A DNA stretch of 64,000 bases, from NCBI GenBank assembly GCA_963682055.1, contig OY821746.1, positions 21,704,481 to 21,768,480 of the forward strand. Reading direction: 5' to 3'. Source of the stretch: Primula veris. Its lineage: Eukaryota > Streptophyta > Magnoliopsida > Ericales > Primulaceae. Shown one piece after another: positions 8,661 through 20,579 of this stretch. Within the stretch, counting starts at the first letter, position 1. Each line of letters opens with the position of its first letter. Below the pieces are notes generated by a model. The model searched no databases. It saw only the letters and a program-made list of their open reading frames with translations, and had not been told where the DNA came from. The translations under genes and the position numbers were made by a program.

Positions 8661-8955
8661 AATACTCAGTGATAGAATACAATTGAGAATGCTTTGATTT
8701 TGTTATATCTGGTGGTATAATTATTTTTTATTGAAATAGATGAAAAGTATGCATATGGTGTGTTATTAAATTGCCGGTGTCAATGTTTTATAGCTAATAA
8801 TTTTATATTGTTAAAAACTGTATAAATTTAGTTTATTTTCTCTACATATGCAATAATAGGAAATCTTTGATCAAAATAATTGACGTATATCTAATAATTA
8901 ACCCAATATAAGTTTTGCCAAACAAGTCCTCTAAATACTTTCAGTCACATAATCG
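8661..8955. other. AT-rich upstream region of SKIP
   Basis: No ORF or recognised repeat. Probably distal promoter. Confidence 0.4.
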
Positions 8956-8957
8956 TT

Positions 8958-8993
<36 letters not shown>

Positions 8994-9055
8994 ATATATA
9001 TATCTATATATCTTTATCAATACGAGCGCGTATAGATCAATTTCTCTCTCTACAG
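8956..9055 (+). promoter_or_regulatory. Predicted SKIP core promoter and non-coding first exon
   Basis: A (CT)n run at about 8959-8990 followed by an ATATATATCTATATATC stretch resembles plant Y-patch/TATA promoters. The short pyrimidine-rich leader ends CTCTCTACAG|GTAAATTAG, a strong splice donor at 9056. Its partner acceptor is TTTATTAG|GTTCTG at 11148, 6 nt before the SKIP ATG. The transcription start itself is not visible. Confidence 0.45.
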
Positions 9056-11148
9056 GTAAATTAGATACTCAGCTCAATCGCACATATATATGCCATTAAT
9101 TGAGTGATTTGTGTTCATAATCATATTTCCTAATTAGGGTTAGGGTTTATTATTAATTTTCTCCAGAATTAGCCATCCTTGTATTTTATTTGGGGTTTTT
9201 TGTTTTTGTGTTTAGTAATTGAAAGTTTGTTTTTTTTCATTTTTGCTATTTTTATTTGTGATTATTTCTATACTCAGCTCAATTGCCTATAGATATTATA
9301 TACCGATATATTCATTAATCGAGTGATTTGTGTTCATAATCGTGTTTCCTAATTAGGGTTCGGGTTTGCTTTTTCTTTTATCCAGAATTAACAATCGATA
9401 CAATTCATGTACATGAACTAGTCTGTAGATCCCCAATTGACAAGCCTAGCGATTTATTTGTGTTATTGTTTTTGTGATCATTGATTGAAAGAAGAAGTTT
9501 TTTTCATTTTGCTATATCTAATTTATGATTATTTGTGTACTCCATAGGGATAAGCTTTATTTCTTTCTCGATATTTAGCAATCGTTACAATTGGATTTAA
9601 GTTAGCAATATTATATTCGATACCCAGCTCAATCGCCTCTATATGCACCGATATATGGCGTTAATCGAGTGATTTGTGTTCATAATTGTGTTTCCTAATC
9701 AGGGTTAGAGTTTCTTTTTTATTTTCTCCAGAATCAGCAATCGATACAACTGGATTACGGATATAGGTCTTATGTTTATGAACTAATATGTAAATCCCCA
9801 ATTGACAAGACTTGGGGTTTTTGTTTTTGTTTTTGTGTTTAGTGATTGAAAGTTGTTTTTTTTTTTTTTTTTTTTTTTCATTTTTGCTATAATTTTTATG
9901 ATTATTTAGGTACTCCGTCGAATACGTAATTAGGGATAAGCTTTATTTTCCCCCCGGAATTTAGCAATCGATACAATTGGATTTTAGTTAAGGATATTAT
10001 GTGTACGAAATTATCTGCCGATCTTCAACTGACAAGCCTTGGGTTTTTGTTTTCGTGTTTTGTGATTGGAAGTTGGATTTTTTTTTTCAGTTTTGCTATA
10101 TTATTTTATGATTAGTTGTGTACTCCATCAAATATGTAACCTAGGGATAAGCTTTATATATTTCCTGAAAATCAGCAATCGATACAATTGGATTTTAGTT
10201 ACCGATATTATGTTTACGAAATTATCTGTAGATCTCCAATTGACAAGCCTTGGGTTTTATTTGGGGTTTTTGTTTTTTTGTGTTTAGTAATTGAGAGTTT
10301 TTTTTTTCTTCATATATGCTTTATTTATTTATGATTATTTGCGTTCATCATCGAATACATTAAAGAGGGTGAAGCTTTATTTCTTTTTCAAAATTTAGCC
10401 ATCGATACAATTGGATTTTAGTTAGAGATATCATGTTTACGAAACTATCTCCCGATCTTCAATTAACAAGCCTGGGTTTTTATTTGTGTTTTTTGTTTTT
10501 GTGATAAGTAATTGTAAGTTTGATTTTTTTTTTTCATTTTTGCTGTATTTATTTATGATTATTTGTGTACTCCGTCGAATACGTAAACTAGGGATAAGCT
10601 TTAATTGTTTTCCTAAATTTAGCAATTGATACAATTAGATTTTAGTTAGAGATATGTGTACGAAATAAAGTGTAGATCTTCAATTGACAAGCCCTGGTGT
10701 TCGTTTGGGGTTCGAAAGTTGTTGTTTTTTCAATTATTGCTTTTTTTTTTTTAATTTTCTAAAATTTAGGGGTTTTGATTATTTTTATTAGAATAAAGAA
10801 CACAGGAGTGATGACTATTAGGTATCCTTTTTGGGGTGTTTATGGTTTAACAGCTTATTTGCTAACTTATTAACTATAATCTGGGTATGAATTGAATTAT
10901 CAGAAATAAAAAGTTCTATTTTTTTTAGCTATGTTTATCAGCTAAATGCTCATTTGGTAACTAACCTTCAATTGACAATAGCTAAGTGAACGGTTTTCAT
11001 AGCATAACAAAAAAGTTTTTCCTGTTTCTGACTATAGTTTAAATCCCTAATGTGCTTTGATTCCAATCCTTATCCTGAATTGGGAATATTTATGGCTTTA
11101 TTGTTATGAAATCCTTTAATTGCGTCACTTTCTTGATTTTTTTATTAG
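9056..11148 (+). other. Predicted 5'-leader intron of SKIP, about 2.1 kb
   Basis: Bounded by CAG|GTAAAT and TTATTAG|GT. It is T-rich throughout, as plant introns are, and mostly made of tandem repeats (next entry). Long, T-rich leader introns of plant housekeeping genes often raise expression; that is a general expectation, not something shown here. Confidence 0.5.
9064..10745 (+). repeat. Tandem repeats of about 210-225 bp in the SKIP leader intron
   Basis: The block CAATCGATACAATTGGATTT...CAATTGACAAGCCTTGGG...GGGATAAGCTTTATTT recurs with starts near 9392, 9590, 9738, 9966, 10176, 10400 and 10621. A second block (ATACTCAGCTCAATCGC...GAGTGATTTGTGTTCATAAT...CTAATTAGGGTT) recurs near 9066, 9274 and 9624. 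The first copy of that second block carries TTAGGGTTAGGGTTTA (9133-9148), a telo-box motif. Confidence 0.8.
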
Positions 11149-11154
11149 GTTCTG

Positions 11155-13352
11155 ATGGCAGCTCTGAAGGAACTTCTCCCACCGGTAAAAGCCTCTGCAG
11201 CTACGCATTATGACCACTCAAACGATCCATGGTTCAAACAAAGATACACTGCATCAGAGGCCGAGCTATCTGTTGTAATAAAACCCAATCCAGTACCTCC
11301 TTATCTAAACAGAGACGGTTTTCGCCCAAATAAACCTGAAGATTTTGGCGATGGCGGAGCATTTCCTGAAATTCACTATGCGCAATACCCTCTTGGTATG
11401 GGCAGGAAAACGAACTCCAAACCTGGGCAAAAGACCCTCCCTGTCTCGGTCGACGAGCATGGGAACATCACCTTCGACGCTATTGTGAAACAAAACGAAA
11501 ACTCTTCGAAAATTGTCTATGCCCAGCATAGAGACCTCGTTCCTAAAATCTTAAGAGAGAATGAAATGGAAGTGGACGATGATGACGAGGAGCTGCAGAA
11601 GGAGATTGAGGAGACGAAGTTACAGACTAAAGCGGAGTTGGAGAAAATTGTGAATCGACGGTTAAGTGCGGCGCAACCCAAGAACGTGCCTTCTCAGTCG
11701 TCGGATTCGAAGTTTATTAAATATAAACCGTCGCAGCAGTCGGCAGCTTTTAACTCGGGAGCAAAGGAGAGGATTATTCGTATGGTGGAGATGCCTGTGG
11801 ACCCTTTGGACCCACCAAAATTCAAGCATAAGCGAGTCCCTAAAGCTTCTGGGTCGCCACCTGTACCTGTAATGCACTCCCCACCGCGCCCTGTGACAGT
11901 GAAGGACCAGCAGGATTGGAAGATACCGCCTTGTATCTCAAACTGGAAGAATCCAAAGGGGTAATGATGCATATTCTTTTAATTGTTTTTATTCATTTGG
12001 TTATCAGGCATTGTTGTTTTTGCAGCTTTTTATGCTCAGCCTTTTTGCGTTCTAAAAAAAAGCAGGAGCATTGTGGTTGACCAGCTTAAACAGTTGGGTT
12101 TCTGATTTTTGCCTGAAAAAGTTGCTTTAAGCTGGATGGTACCTGGTTTCGCTTTTACTAAAATTTCGAATTTCCAGCTCATTTGCTCTAAAACTGCAAC
12201 CGGCCACGCCTTTAATATAACAGTATTTGTGTTTGATTTAGTCCCATTAGTATTATTTTTCTGTTTCTGTTTTATTGCTCTTAATAGGGTTTGATTTCGA
12301 GAATTTGTATTGGATCTGTACTTAGGATATGAATTTTCTAATTTAGGTATACAATCCCGCTGGATAAGCGTCTGGCTGCTGACGGGAGAGGGCTACAAGA
12401 AGTTCAGATTAACGACAATTTTGCCAAGCTGTCGGAGGCTTTGTATGTAGCCGAACAGAAGGCTAGAGAGGCAGTTGCGATGCGGTCGAAGGTCCAGAAA
12501 GAGATGATGATGAAAGAGAAAGAAAGGAAGGAGCAGGATCTTCGTGCCCTAGCTCAAAGAGCTCGATCAGAGAGGACCGGTGCTGGTGGTGGGATTAGTT
12601 TACCCCCAGAGAAGAGCATGGTCGACGACGGTGATGACATGAGGGTGGACTACGAGCGGGTGAAGGAGAAAGATGCCCCGAGGGAGACGAAGGAGGAGAG
12701 AGAGAAGAGGATGGAGAGGGAGAAGATCCGTGAAGAGCGGAGGAGGGAGAGAGAGAGGGAGAGGAGACTGGAGGCGAAGGATGCCGCGATGGGTAAGAAG
12801 AGTAAGATTACGAGAGATAGGGACCGTGATGTTAGTGAAAAAGTTGCTCTTGGGATGGCCTCAGCTAATTCCGGAAGAGGGGGTGAGGTTATGTACGACC
12901 AGCGTCTATTTAACCAGGAGAAAGGAATGGACTCTGGTTTTGCCACTGATGATCAGTACAATGTGTATGATAAGGGTCTCTTCAATGCTCAACCGACGTT
13001 ATCAACCCTTTATAGGCCCAAGAGAGACAGAGACGAAGAAACATATGGGGGTGCTGATGAGCAACTGGATAAGATCATGAAAACTGATCGGTTTAAACCG
13101 GATAAAGGATTTGCTGGGACATCGGAGAAGGCACCAGCACGAGATAGGCCAGTTGAGTTTGAGAAAGATGTTGAGGAAGCTGATCCGTTTGGTTTGGATC
13201 AGTTTTTAACAGAGGTTAAAACGGGTAAAAAAGCTTTGGATAAAGTGGGTGGTAGTGGGACTATGAAAGCAAGTGCTGGTGCGTCCATGAGAGATGGGTA
13301 TGAAGCATCAGGGAGAAGCCGTATTGGTTTTGAGAGGGGAAGTAGAAAGTAA
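11155..13352 (+). CDS. SKIP: SNW/SKI-interacting protein (SKIP), two coding exons, 603 aa
   Basis: Coding exons 11155-11960 and 12347-13352; the intron splits the Gly269 codon (GG|G). Plant SKIP proteins are usually about 600-615 aa, so it is full length. Family hallmarks are the N-terminal MAALKELLPPVK, an early RYTASEAEL, MVEMPVDPLDPPKFKHKRVP (about 210-229), and the SNW core SNWKNPKG (262-269) continuing across the splice as YTIPLDKRLAADGRG and NDNFAKLSEALYVAEQKARE. A long Arg/Glu-rich coiled coil follows (about 345-400), then a C-terminal region ending in GFERGSRK. SKIP homologues join the Prp19/NTC part of the spliceosome and also act in transcription of clock, flowering and stress genes in plants. 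It is expected to be nuclear. I see no frameshift or stop. Confidence 0.96.
11961..12346 (+). other. SKIP coding-region intron, 386 bp
   Basis: Donor GG|GTAATG and acceptor AATTTAG|GTATAC. Joining them keeps the frame and restores the SNW-domain phrase KGYTIPLDKRL. Reading through the donor meets a stop at once (TAA at 11962). Confidence 0.93.
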
Positions 13353-14088
13353 AAGTATACAAGTCGAGGTTAGTTTTTGCTTCCCGCATGGGTGTTGCCT
13401 CACCAGTCATTCTAAAGTTTTATTTGGGATATTTAATTTCAATTAATGACTTCAAAAATGTCTGTTTACGCATCCATCTGTAACTTGCGTGTGGTTTTTC
13501 TTTTTCCGGCTGCTGTTGGCTGTTACTATTGTTAAAGACTTTTTTTGTTATAAACACAATTTCCCGATATGAAATATGTGCTATTTCCGTTATCTTCTTA
13601 CGTATCTAAGTTAGTTAAGCTATATAGCAGGTTGTACGATGTGCATGGTGTTTAGTTTAACCCCAAGAGGGATGCATACATCCAGGGGAATCCTGACTAC
13701 TTGTTTCTAATAGATTGTCTTGATGGAATACCCTAATTGGCCCAACTTTAAGTAGTTTTGTTTAGGCAATCATTGTGTTGTTTTGTAACTTCTTTTGATG
13801 CATCATTGTGTAAACTGTAGATACCCCATTTTTGTGTCGGTTATGTTGAATGAACCTGGCCTTTCTGTATCTAAAAAAAACCACTTTATTTCTTGCAGTT
13901 TAACGAGATTCTATTCCAGTTCAGATCAGTAATTTTGTGACCGAATCGTAAAATTTGCTGAAAATTAAATTTGTTTATACAAAAATATACCTGCTCCATC
14001 TCTCTTTTCGGATTTCACTCTCAATGGCACTCTCTCTCTCCTAGATTTCCTCCTCCCCTCATCGACATGATGCTCTCAAGCTCTAGTT
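13353..14088 (+). other. SKIP 3' UTR and intergenic spacer
   Basis: T-rich sequence follows the stop. The transcript probably ends somewhere before about 13880; I see no clear AATAAA. The remainder up to the MITE is AT-rich with a short CT run at about 14030. No other gene. Confidence 0.5.
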
Positions 14089-14096
14089 CTTTCTAC

Positions 14097-14229
14097 AAAT
14101 GTTATAAAAGGCATAAGACAGAATTTAGGCGGAACTAAGTCATTTAATGCATAATCTTGCCTAATCACCTAAGCTCTTAGGCACCGCCTACCGCCTCATT
14201 TTTGTCTTGTATCGCCCTTTAGAACATTG
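14097..14229 (+). mobile_element. hAT-type MITE, 133 bp, AGGCG family
   Basis: Flanked by a perfect 8-bp direct repeat CTTTCTAC (14089-14096 and 14230-14237). The ends AAATGTTATAAAAGG and CCCTTTAGAACATTG are inverted repeats, and the inside is rich in TTAGGCGG/CCGCCTA. The 8-bp duplication and short terminal repeats fit a non-autonomous hAT element. Other members are at 57185 (complete) and 30029, 31620, 39089 and 42509 (truncated). Confidence 0.8.
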
Positions 14230-14237
14230 CTTTCTAC

Positions 14238-14670
14238 TCATGCTGTGTCTGGTGTCCATCGAAGGGGGATAGTGCAGCTACGCTAATTCTCCAAAAGGGT
14301 GAGTTTGGCACCGGTAGTTGGCAACAACAGTTCGTGATAAATCCGAGATGAATCAAGCGGTCATTATATAAGATAATTCGTATCGACTGGGAAGTTATTA
14401 ATAAATGCTTGATGTTGATATATTTTCTTACTTTTCAACTAGTTCAATTTTTTAAAGACCATATCTGCAGTACACTTTACAATGATATATTAATATTGTT
14501 GGACCAAGTGTGACATAGCCGTTCTATATTCGAACTATTTAAATGATAATTTTATGACCGAAAAGTGTATAACACTCTTCAATTGAGAGTGACTAGCTAT
14601 TTTTCTATTATACCAAATGCTGAACTTTTAGTACTATAAGTCTATAATGATATGTTATCCAACAAATACT
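14238..14670. other. Upstream region of the DUF761 gene
   Basis: AT-rich, no ORF. Presumed promoter sequence. Confidence 0.45.
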
Positions 14671-14674
14671 TCTC

Positions 14675-14680
14675 TATATA
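14675..14680 (+). promoter_or_regulatory. Possible TATA box of the DUF761 gene
   Basis: TCTCTATATACATG, about 65 nt before the ATG at 14744, followed by a pyrimidine-rich stretch. Confidence 0.45.
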
Positions 14681-14743
14681 CATGTCTCCCTCTACCAAAT
14701 ACTCTTAGCAGATCATACACAGTTCCTCTTTCTTTCAGTATAT

Positions 14744-15334
14744 ATGGAAATGGAGAGTGAGCCGAGTACACAATTAATTTTAGCCAAGAAGTTTAAGTTG
14801 TGTAACATAGTGGAAAAATTGGCCCACTTGTCGAAGAAAGGCATTCCAAAGGAAAAACTTGTACGACATGTCCAAATGCTCCTAAAACGCGTCAAGTTGG
14901 CTGGAAAAGCCTTGAACCGCCTCGTGCTCCAGCGTCACCTCACCTTGACGTGCCGCTCTGACGACACTGTCCAATGTTATGTGTCTTCTAGAGGATACGA
15001 GTTCAGTTGTAGCAATAGTCCGATCCCCTCGTACCAACCATTTCGGCACAAACCCCGCACCATGAAGACCATCCAAAAAGTTTTAAAACATTTGGATAAT
15101 AGCGATGTTCTAAAGGTGACCCCTTTGGCGTCGCCATTATTTGTGTCGAGTACAGTGGTCAGAGAACTGAGGGTGACAGACTCGCCTTTCTCTATAAGGG
15201 ATTATAACGAGGAAGATACACAAGTAGATGACGCGGCCCAAGAGTTCATTAACAAGTTTTATAATGATTTGAGCCAGCAAAAACTGATTTCAGCCCTTCA
15301 ACCACCATCTCCTTACTACATGTGGGCTAGCTAA
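14744..15334 (+). CDS. DUF761-domain protein, Avr9/Cf-9 rapidly elicited 146-like, 196 aa
   Basis: Intronless ORF. The C-terminal block VDDAAQEFINKFYNDLSQQK (about 162-181) is the DUF761 signature. It is preceded by SPLFVSSTVVRELRVTDSPF (about 131-150), the usual VRELRVTDSPF motif of this plant family. The middle has YEFSCSNSPIPSY (about 85-97), also typical. The N-terminus is basic and helical (KKFKLCNIVEKLAHLSKK). There is no signal peptide or membrane segment. Members are small, plant-specific and often induced by pathogen elicitors or wounding, and their biochemical role is unknown. The length is normal and no defects are seen. An in-frame Met three codons in could be an alternative start. 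Confidence 0.88.
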   Translation: MEMESEPSTQLILAKKFKLCNIVEKLAHLSKKGIPKEKLVRHVQMLLKRVKLAGKALNRLVLQRHLTLTCRSDDTVQCYVSSRGYEFSCSNSPIPSYQPFRHKPRTMKTIQKVLKHLDNSDVLKVTPLASPLFVSSTVVRELRVTDSPFSIRDYNEEDTQVDDAAQEFINKFYNDLSQQKLISALQPPSPYYMWAS

Positions 15335-16289
15335 ATAAGTTTATAAAATCGTCCAATGTGTGTGAGATTAAAATTTCGAGCCGTGTTATCACGATTAGCT
15401 CATGTATAAGTGCATAAAATTATGTGGTTAGTTACTTAAGTGCGGGTATATATATATATATATATTGCCAGGCGGGTTTATTTGTAAAGCTTGATGATAT
15501 TTACAAGTGAATTTGCATATGTAATGCTATTTGTATCTCTTTATTTTCTTGTCTTTCTTACTAATGTTTTTCCCTCTTCATACGTAATCCCTCGTAAACC
15601 TGCCCAAAAAAGGGAAAACAATAGTCTATAGTAAGTTGGAGCTTCATAAATATACACTGATTGAACTTAAGTTTGGCATCTAACCGTTATGTATGCACAC
15701 GACAGATTCATGCTTGTTCTAGTAATTAATCGACGCATTGGACGTTCAACTATAGTATAAAGATAAGTAGATATTAACCAATGCACATATGCATAATGCA
15801 AAGTTAATGAATCAAACAGATAAAAATATGTATACGGAGTTTGCAATGCGTTTATACCGAGTTACATCTATTTTCAACTCTTAATTTATTTTCAACTGAT
15901 GGGAATTCTGGATTGTACAAAACAAGGGTTGGAAATTATATACCGCTAATATATTACACCGGAGTTCCTAAAACTACAGACATAAATCCATCACTTCCAT
16001 TACTAGGGAGTCGAATTCGGTTAATAAAATGTTAAAAGATCCCCTGCTATAAGATTTTGGTGTAAATGGACGGCGTAACGAGCTTTCTTTCTTTGTTTAA
16101 TATTAGGGATTCTCTACTTGGTTGGAAACGTACATTAGATATAAGAGGGAATTCCCTATAACTTATATTCCTCCTACATATCTTGATAAGTTCATATTGC
16201 TCATATGTACCAATTTTTAATTATTTAGTTTATTTACTAAAGAGTATTACAAACCAAAATATAATAGACATATTTTATCTTTCTACAAA
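15335..16289. other. Intergenic region downstream of the DUF761 gene
   Basis: A (TA)n run at about 15449-15466, then AT-rich DNA. No gene or element that I can support. Confidence 0.5.
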
Positions 16290-16664
16290 CCTAAAAAAAT
16301 AGTTTTAAATTACAACAAAATAAAAAAAAATCACAAAAAAATTATAAAAATCACAAAAAAAAAATATAAAAAATTATAAAAATCATATAAAATTATAAAA
16401 ATTGAAAAAAATCATAAAAAATCACAAAAAATTATCAAAAAAAAGCAAAAATCATAAAAAATTATAAAAATGAAAAAATCATAAAAAAAAAGAAAAAATT
16501 TACAAACTTTTTAAAAAATTAAAAAAAAATATATAATTTTTTTTGTCAATATAACACTTTATACCGAAAAATCTGTTTTTTCATAAAAAAACACTTTTTC
16601 CATCAAAAAGTGAATTTTTTATACAAAAAGCGGTTTTTACATGAAAATGTGCTTTTTTTAAATC

Positions 16665-17395
16665 TAAATGAGCTGAAAGTGCATCTAGTTCAGTCGAAAG
16701 TACGTATAGTTTAGTCAAAAGCGTATATAGTTCAATAAAAGTGCATATAGTTCAGTCGAAAGTGCATATAGTTAGTCAAAAGTGCATAAAATTGATTCGA
16801 AATTGTATTCAAGTGAGCTGAAAATACATCTAGTTCCGTTAAAAGTGTATACAATTCGGTCGAAAGTAAATATAGTTCAATAAAAGTGAGTATGCATATA
16901 GTTCAGCTAAAAGTGCATCTGGTTCAGCTGAAAATACATCTGGTTCAGCTTAAAATGCATCTAATTTAGTCGAAAGTACATATAGTTAAGTCAAAAGTGC
17001 ATATAGTCTAGTCTAAAATGAATATAGTCCAGTCGATAGTTCATATAGTTCAATAAAAGTGCATATAGTTCTGTAGTGCATATGGTTCAATAAAAGTTCA
17101 TATAGTTCTGTCAAAAATGCATCTCATTCAGCTAAAAGTGCATCTGGTTCAGCTAAAAGTGCATATGGTTCAGCCAAAAATACATATAGTTCAATAAAAA
17201 TGCATATAGTTCAATAAAAATGCATATAGTTCTGTAAAATGTGCATCTGGTTCAGCTAAAAGTGCATCTGGTTCAGCAGAAAGTGTTTATAGTTCAGCTG
17301 AAAGTGCATCTAGTTCAGTCGAAAGTGCATCTAGTACAGTCGAAAGTGCATACAGTTCAATAAAAGTGCATATAGTACAGCACAAAAGATGCATA
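16665..17395 (+). repeat. Minisatellite core: about 20-bp units GTGCATATAGTTCAGTCGAAA
   Basis: More than 30 degenerate units of AAAAGTGCATATAGTTCAGTC and AAAGTGCATCTGGTTCAGCTG type in head-to-tail order. TCTGGTTCAGCT units cluster at about 16910-16950, 17130-17160 and 17240-17280. It lies between the inverted arms. No ORF. Confidence 0.85.
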
Positions 17396-17420
17396 TATTT
17401 TACTTTAAAGTTAAAAAAAA

Positions 17421-17499
17421 CTGGATGGATTCGAACCACCAACCTCTTGAACATTGGTGTTGGGTGCAATCACTCTTACCAATTTGAGCTTACGGATCG
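17421..17499 (-). pseudogene. tRNA-derived sequence with pol III boxes
   Basis: On the minus strand: an A-box-like GTAAGCTCAAATTGGTAAGA, then GGTTGGTGGTTCGAATCCA containing a perfect B box GGTTCGAATCC, then a T run (TTTTTTTT) as a pol III terminator. The acceptor stem does not close well, so I call it a tRNA relic or SINE-head-like sequence, not a working tRNA. It sits at the edge of the minisatellite core. Confidence 0.55.
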
Positions 17500-17779
17500 A
17501 AAATTAGTCACTAAAATTAGTTTCTAAAAAGACAATTCAAAGTTTAACAAGCATTGAAATGAGTCAAACGAGAGTTGAATACATAAAATTCACTTTTTGA
17601 TGAAAAAGTGTTTTTTTTTTATGAAAAAGTGTTTTTTTTTTATTTTATGAAAAAGTGTTTTTTTATGAATTTTCGGTGTAAAAAGTGGTATATTGACATT
17701 TTTATGATATTTTATAATTTTTTGTGATTTTTTTATTTTTTATAATTTTTGTGATTTTTGTGATTTTTTATATTTTTTT

Positions 17780-17994
17780 TGTTGTGTGACATATTAGCTC
17801 ACATATATATGTATATAGATATAGAGAGAGAATATAGAGAGAGACAACAACAGGGTTTTTATTAATCAGAATGTATATGAATGAATGTGAAATACAAGAC
17901 CCCTAACCCTCTTTATATAGATAGAGGGGTAGGGTTACTAGCCCACTTGGGCCCATAAAGTACAAGCCCAATAGTCCAATAATATCCTACAACA
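17780..17994 (-). repeat. Copia 3' LTR (215 bp)
   Basis: TGTTGTGTGACA...CCTACAACA. On the element's strand it starts TGTTGTAGG and ends CACACAACA. It contains TATATAAAGAGGG as a TATA box. It differs from the other LTR at two bases. Confidence 0.93.
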
Positions 17995-18006
17995 CTCCCC
18001 CTTTGT
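17995..18006 (-). other. Polypurine tract of the copia element
   Basis: Element strand ACAAAGGGGGAG, directly against the 3' LTR. Confidence 0.85.
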
Positions 18007-18949
18007 ACGTATTGAATTCTTCGTCTTCATGCAGTCGATTTGAGTCGAGTTCATTCACAGTGCTAAACACATAAAAACCTTAAGGCCGGAAAACCCAGTG
18101 TGGGACAAAACCGGTACCTAGGAGAAACTGTGTAGCCATGATATAGGCCGAAATATTATGTAAGTAACTAACCACAAAACAGTGTGCCTCATCAAAACCT
18201 TGACAGAGCAAACCCAATGGGAAAATCTCTGATCGAAGGAAAAAAGAGTGCAACAGTGGTAGTAGTAGGGGATCAACCACAAAACAGGTGCCTCATCAAA
18301 ACCTTGCTAGAGTAAACCCAGTGGGAAAAAATCTTTTGTCGAAGGACAAAAGAGTACACAGTGGTAAGAAGTATACAACAGGATACTCCCCCTAATTTCG
18401 GCAATCTTAAGTGAAATAAGATGGGAACGTGTCTCGCTAAAAACCTTGCCAAGGAAAACCCAGTGGGAAAAAACCTTGGTCTAAGGACAAAAAGAGTACA
18501 CGAGCATACGACTGGATGCTCCCCCTCACTTGCACACGACAGGGTGCGAGAATTTCGACTAACTAGTAATTAGTACAATAAGCATTCACCTGGATGCTCC
18601 CGCTCACTTGCACACGACTGGGTGCAAAGATTTCATATTCCAAGAAAGAGTACGAGCATTCGACTGGATGCCTCATTTACTTGCACATGACTGTATACAA
18701 GAAAATATAACGTGGAATAAAACGAGCATTCGACAGGATGCTCTTAAACTTCATATGTGAAGATTTATTTTGACGATAAATGCTAAATAGCATAATGTAG
18801 TCATGTCTCTCTTAATCGATAACAACAAGTTGTCTTCTATGACAAGTGTTTTATCGGGATCGTGAGACAGAACATATGAAATTCAAATATGGCTAATACT
18901 AGCTCGAAGCCATATACACTCTCTAGTCATCTCATAGAGCACGAATAGA

Positions 18950-20115
18950 TCAGAGTGATTCGTTTGGAGTCATTCCAAGACCTCCAAGATATCGCCTTAT
19001 TCCTAATGGTAAAGACAGATCATGTTAGGAATATCCCTTATGCGGGTCTGATAAGTAACCGGCATCGGTATAACCGTAAAAGGGTTGCGTTAATTCGAGT
19101 ACCGAAGGGGGTATGTACACTCGATGACGCAAAATGGGATAAACTAGTACACTTCCAAAATTACCATAAGGTAAGGGAATGTGTCTTTAGTGCCATTTCG
19201 ATGGCAGCGTGTTAGCGCGATGCTATGTCGAGCTATACCATTCACATCAGACAAGATGTTCGTCCTAGTACATTAGACCAAGTACAATGATGCGCTTATT
19301 GTACTTAGATATGAACATCATGGTTCAATATCTCTTTGTCGTCTTATCAGGGACGGACCAGGTCTATATCAATGTCTAGTAATCGAACGATCATGGGAGA
19401 ATCTGACGACTTAGTGTCATGATGACTAAAACGTCATAACACCTTCTGGGTGTAGTCTGAATCATGTACTTAGATTCAATCTTTACGGGACTCGATCATC
19501 AGGCCAAGTCACTACCGTGTCTTCCCAATATCCTTCATCTCGAAGGCAAATCCAAAAATGGATCGCGTAATAAAACACGCAAGGGCATAATACTTGTTCA
19601 AGTATCCCAAGCTAAACAAGTACTCACTTAGGCGGGTTAACCACATCCGCTCGGATTATATTAATCCATATAGTGAACGTCTCATTTAATTGAGATCATG
19701 TTCCGTGGTCAGGAACTACTTGATTCAAGAATTATGAAGTCACACAGGGACCTTCATCTATATCGCTTTGTCTAAATCCCCATAGAGATAAAACCGTGAC
19801 CACATTCATGGCTGCATACTCAGTTTTTCGGAAACTACTAAACTGATAAAGTAGGGGACTATTATAATGTCCATTACGAGGAAATCAACCATCTCGTAAT
19901 CAATTCCAAGGTGTGAGAGAAGCCTTGCGCTACTAGGTGAGCATTCTACAATCTCATTATTTTCATCAATTTTCCTTACGAATAACCAAATAAACGAACT
20001 CGTTTAACATTGGTGGTGTTGGAGCTACAGGTCCGAACACACTTTCGCTAAGGAGTCTACTTGGATTGCAAGTTTCCATTAGTCCAGTCTATTCTACGTT
20101 GACTTCAGGCAACGG
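18950..20115 (-). pseudogene. Copia reverse transcriptase and RNase H remnant
   Basis: On the minus strand, an RT fragment reads FIWLFVRKIDENNEIVE, then GIDYEMVDFLVMDIII and FISLVVSEKLSMQ, stop, then FYLYGDLDKAI, stop, MKVP. These correspond to the conserved WVFVRKRNE, GIDYEETYSPV, SLVVSEKL and LYGDLD blocks. Further on, an RNase H fragment reads GYTDAGYLSDPHKG, then a stop. I do not find an intact YVDD. Several stops and frame changes make it non-functional. Confidence 0.8.
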
Positions 20116-20579
20116 TACATGGTTCTCTGTCATAATTTGTTCATATTATCAGCCGTCACCGAATATATGAACAAGTAATCAATGACAGTCTCGTTTCGCT
20201 TCAATATCGTCTAAGATATCATGATCGACAGATATTTCGAGATTCTTAGGATGAGGAGGAAATCACACATCTCCTTGATCCTTTATAATCTCGTGCGACA
20301 AACGAGTTTCAGTTCACCACCTCTGGGGATGAACGAATTTGGAACCGGTCAACTTCCTCGTATCTTGGGAAGGACGATAGACTGACGGCCGACGGCAGCG
20401 TCCTTTTCTTAGCGGGTTCGGCCAAAGCAACGTGTTATGACAGGAACACGGCGTCCGACAGGGACGTCTATCCTTGCAAGCATTTTGCAGCAGGTATAAA
20501 TGATCTCGTGACATCTCATAAAGTCATTAAATGCATCTGACATTTAGTTAGACTTGAGGGAGTCTATGCACTTACTTAT

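Noticed and set aside
8153..8697. Open frames on both strands over the ACCGAA repeat (and at 27255-27572)
   Set aside because: Simple-sequence translation (FGFG, KNRTGP runs), not genes.
11305..13080. Antisense and alternative-frame ORFs within SKIP
   Set aside because: Shadows of a strongly supported coding sequence.
20016..20114. Two more hairpins with loops GCTACAGG and ACTTCAGG
   Set aside because: They fall on conserved copia RT codons (VFGPVAPT and the DECxxRTDW region), so the pairing can be a coding coincidence; left out of the strong list.
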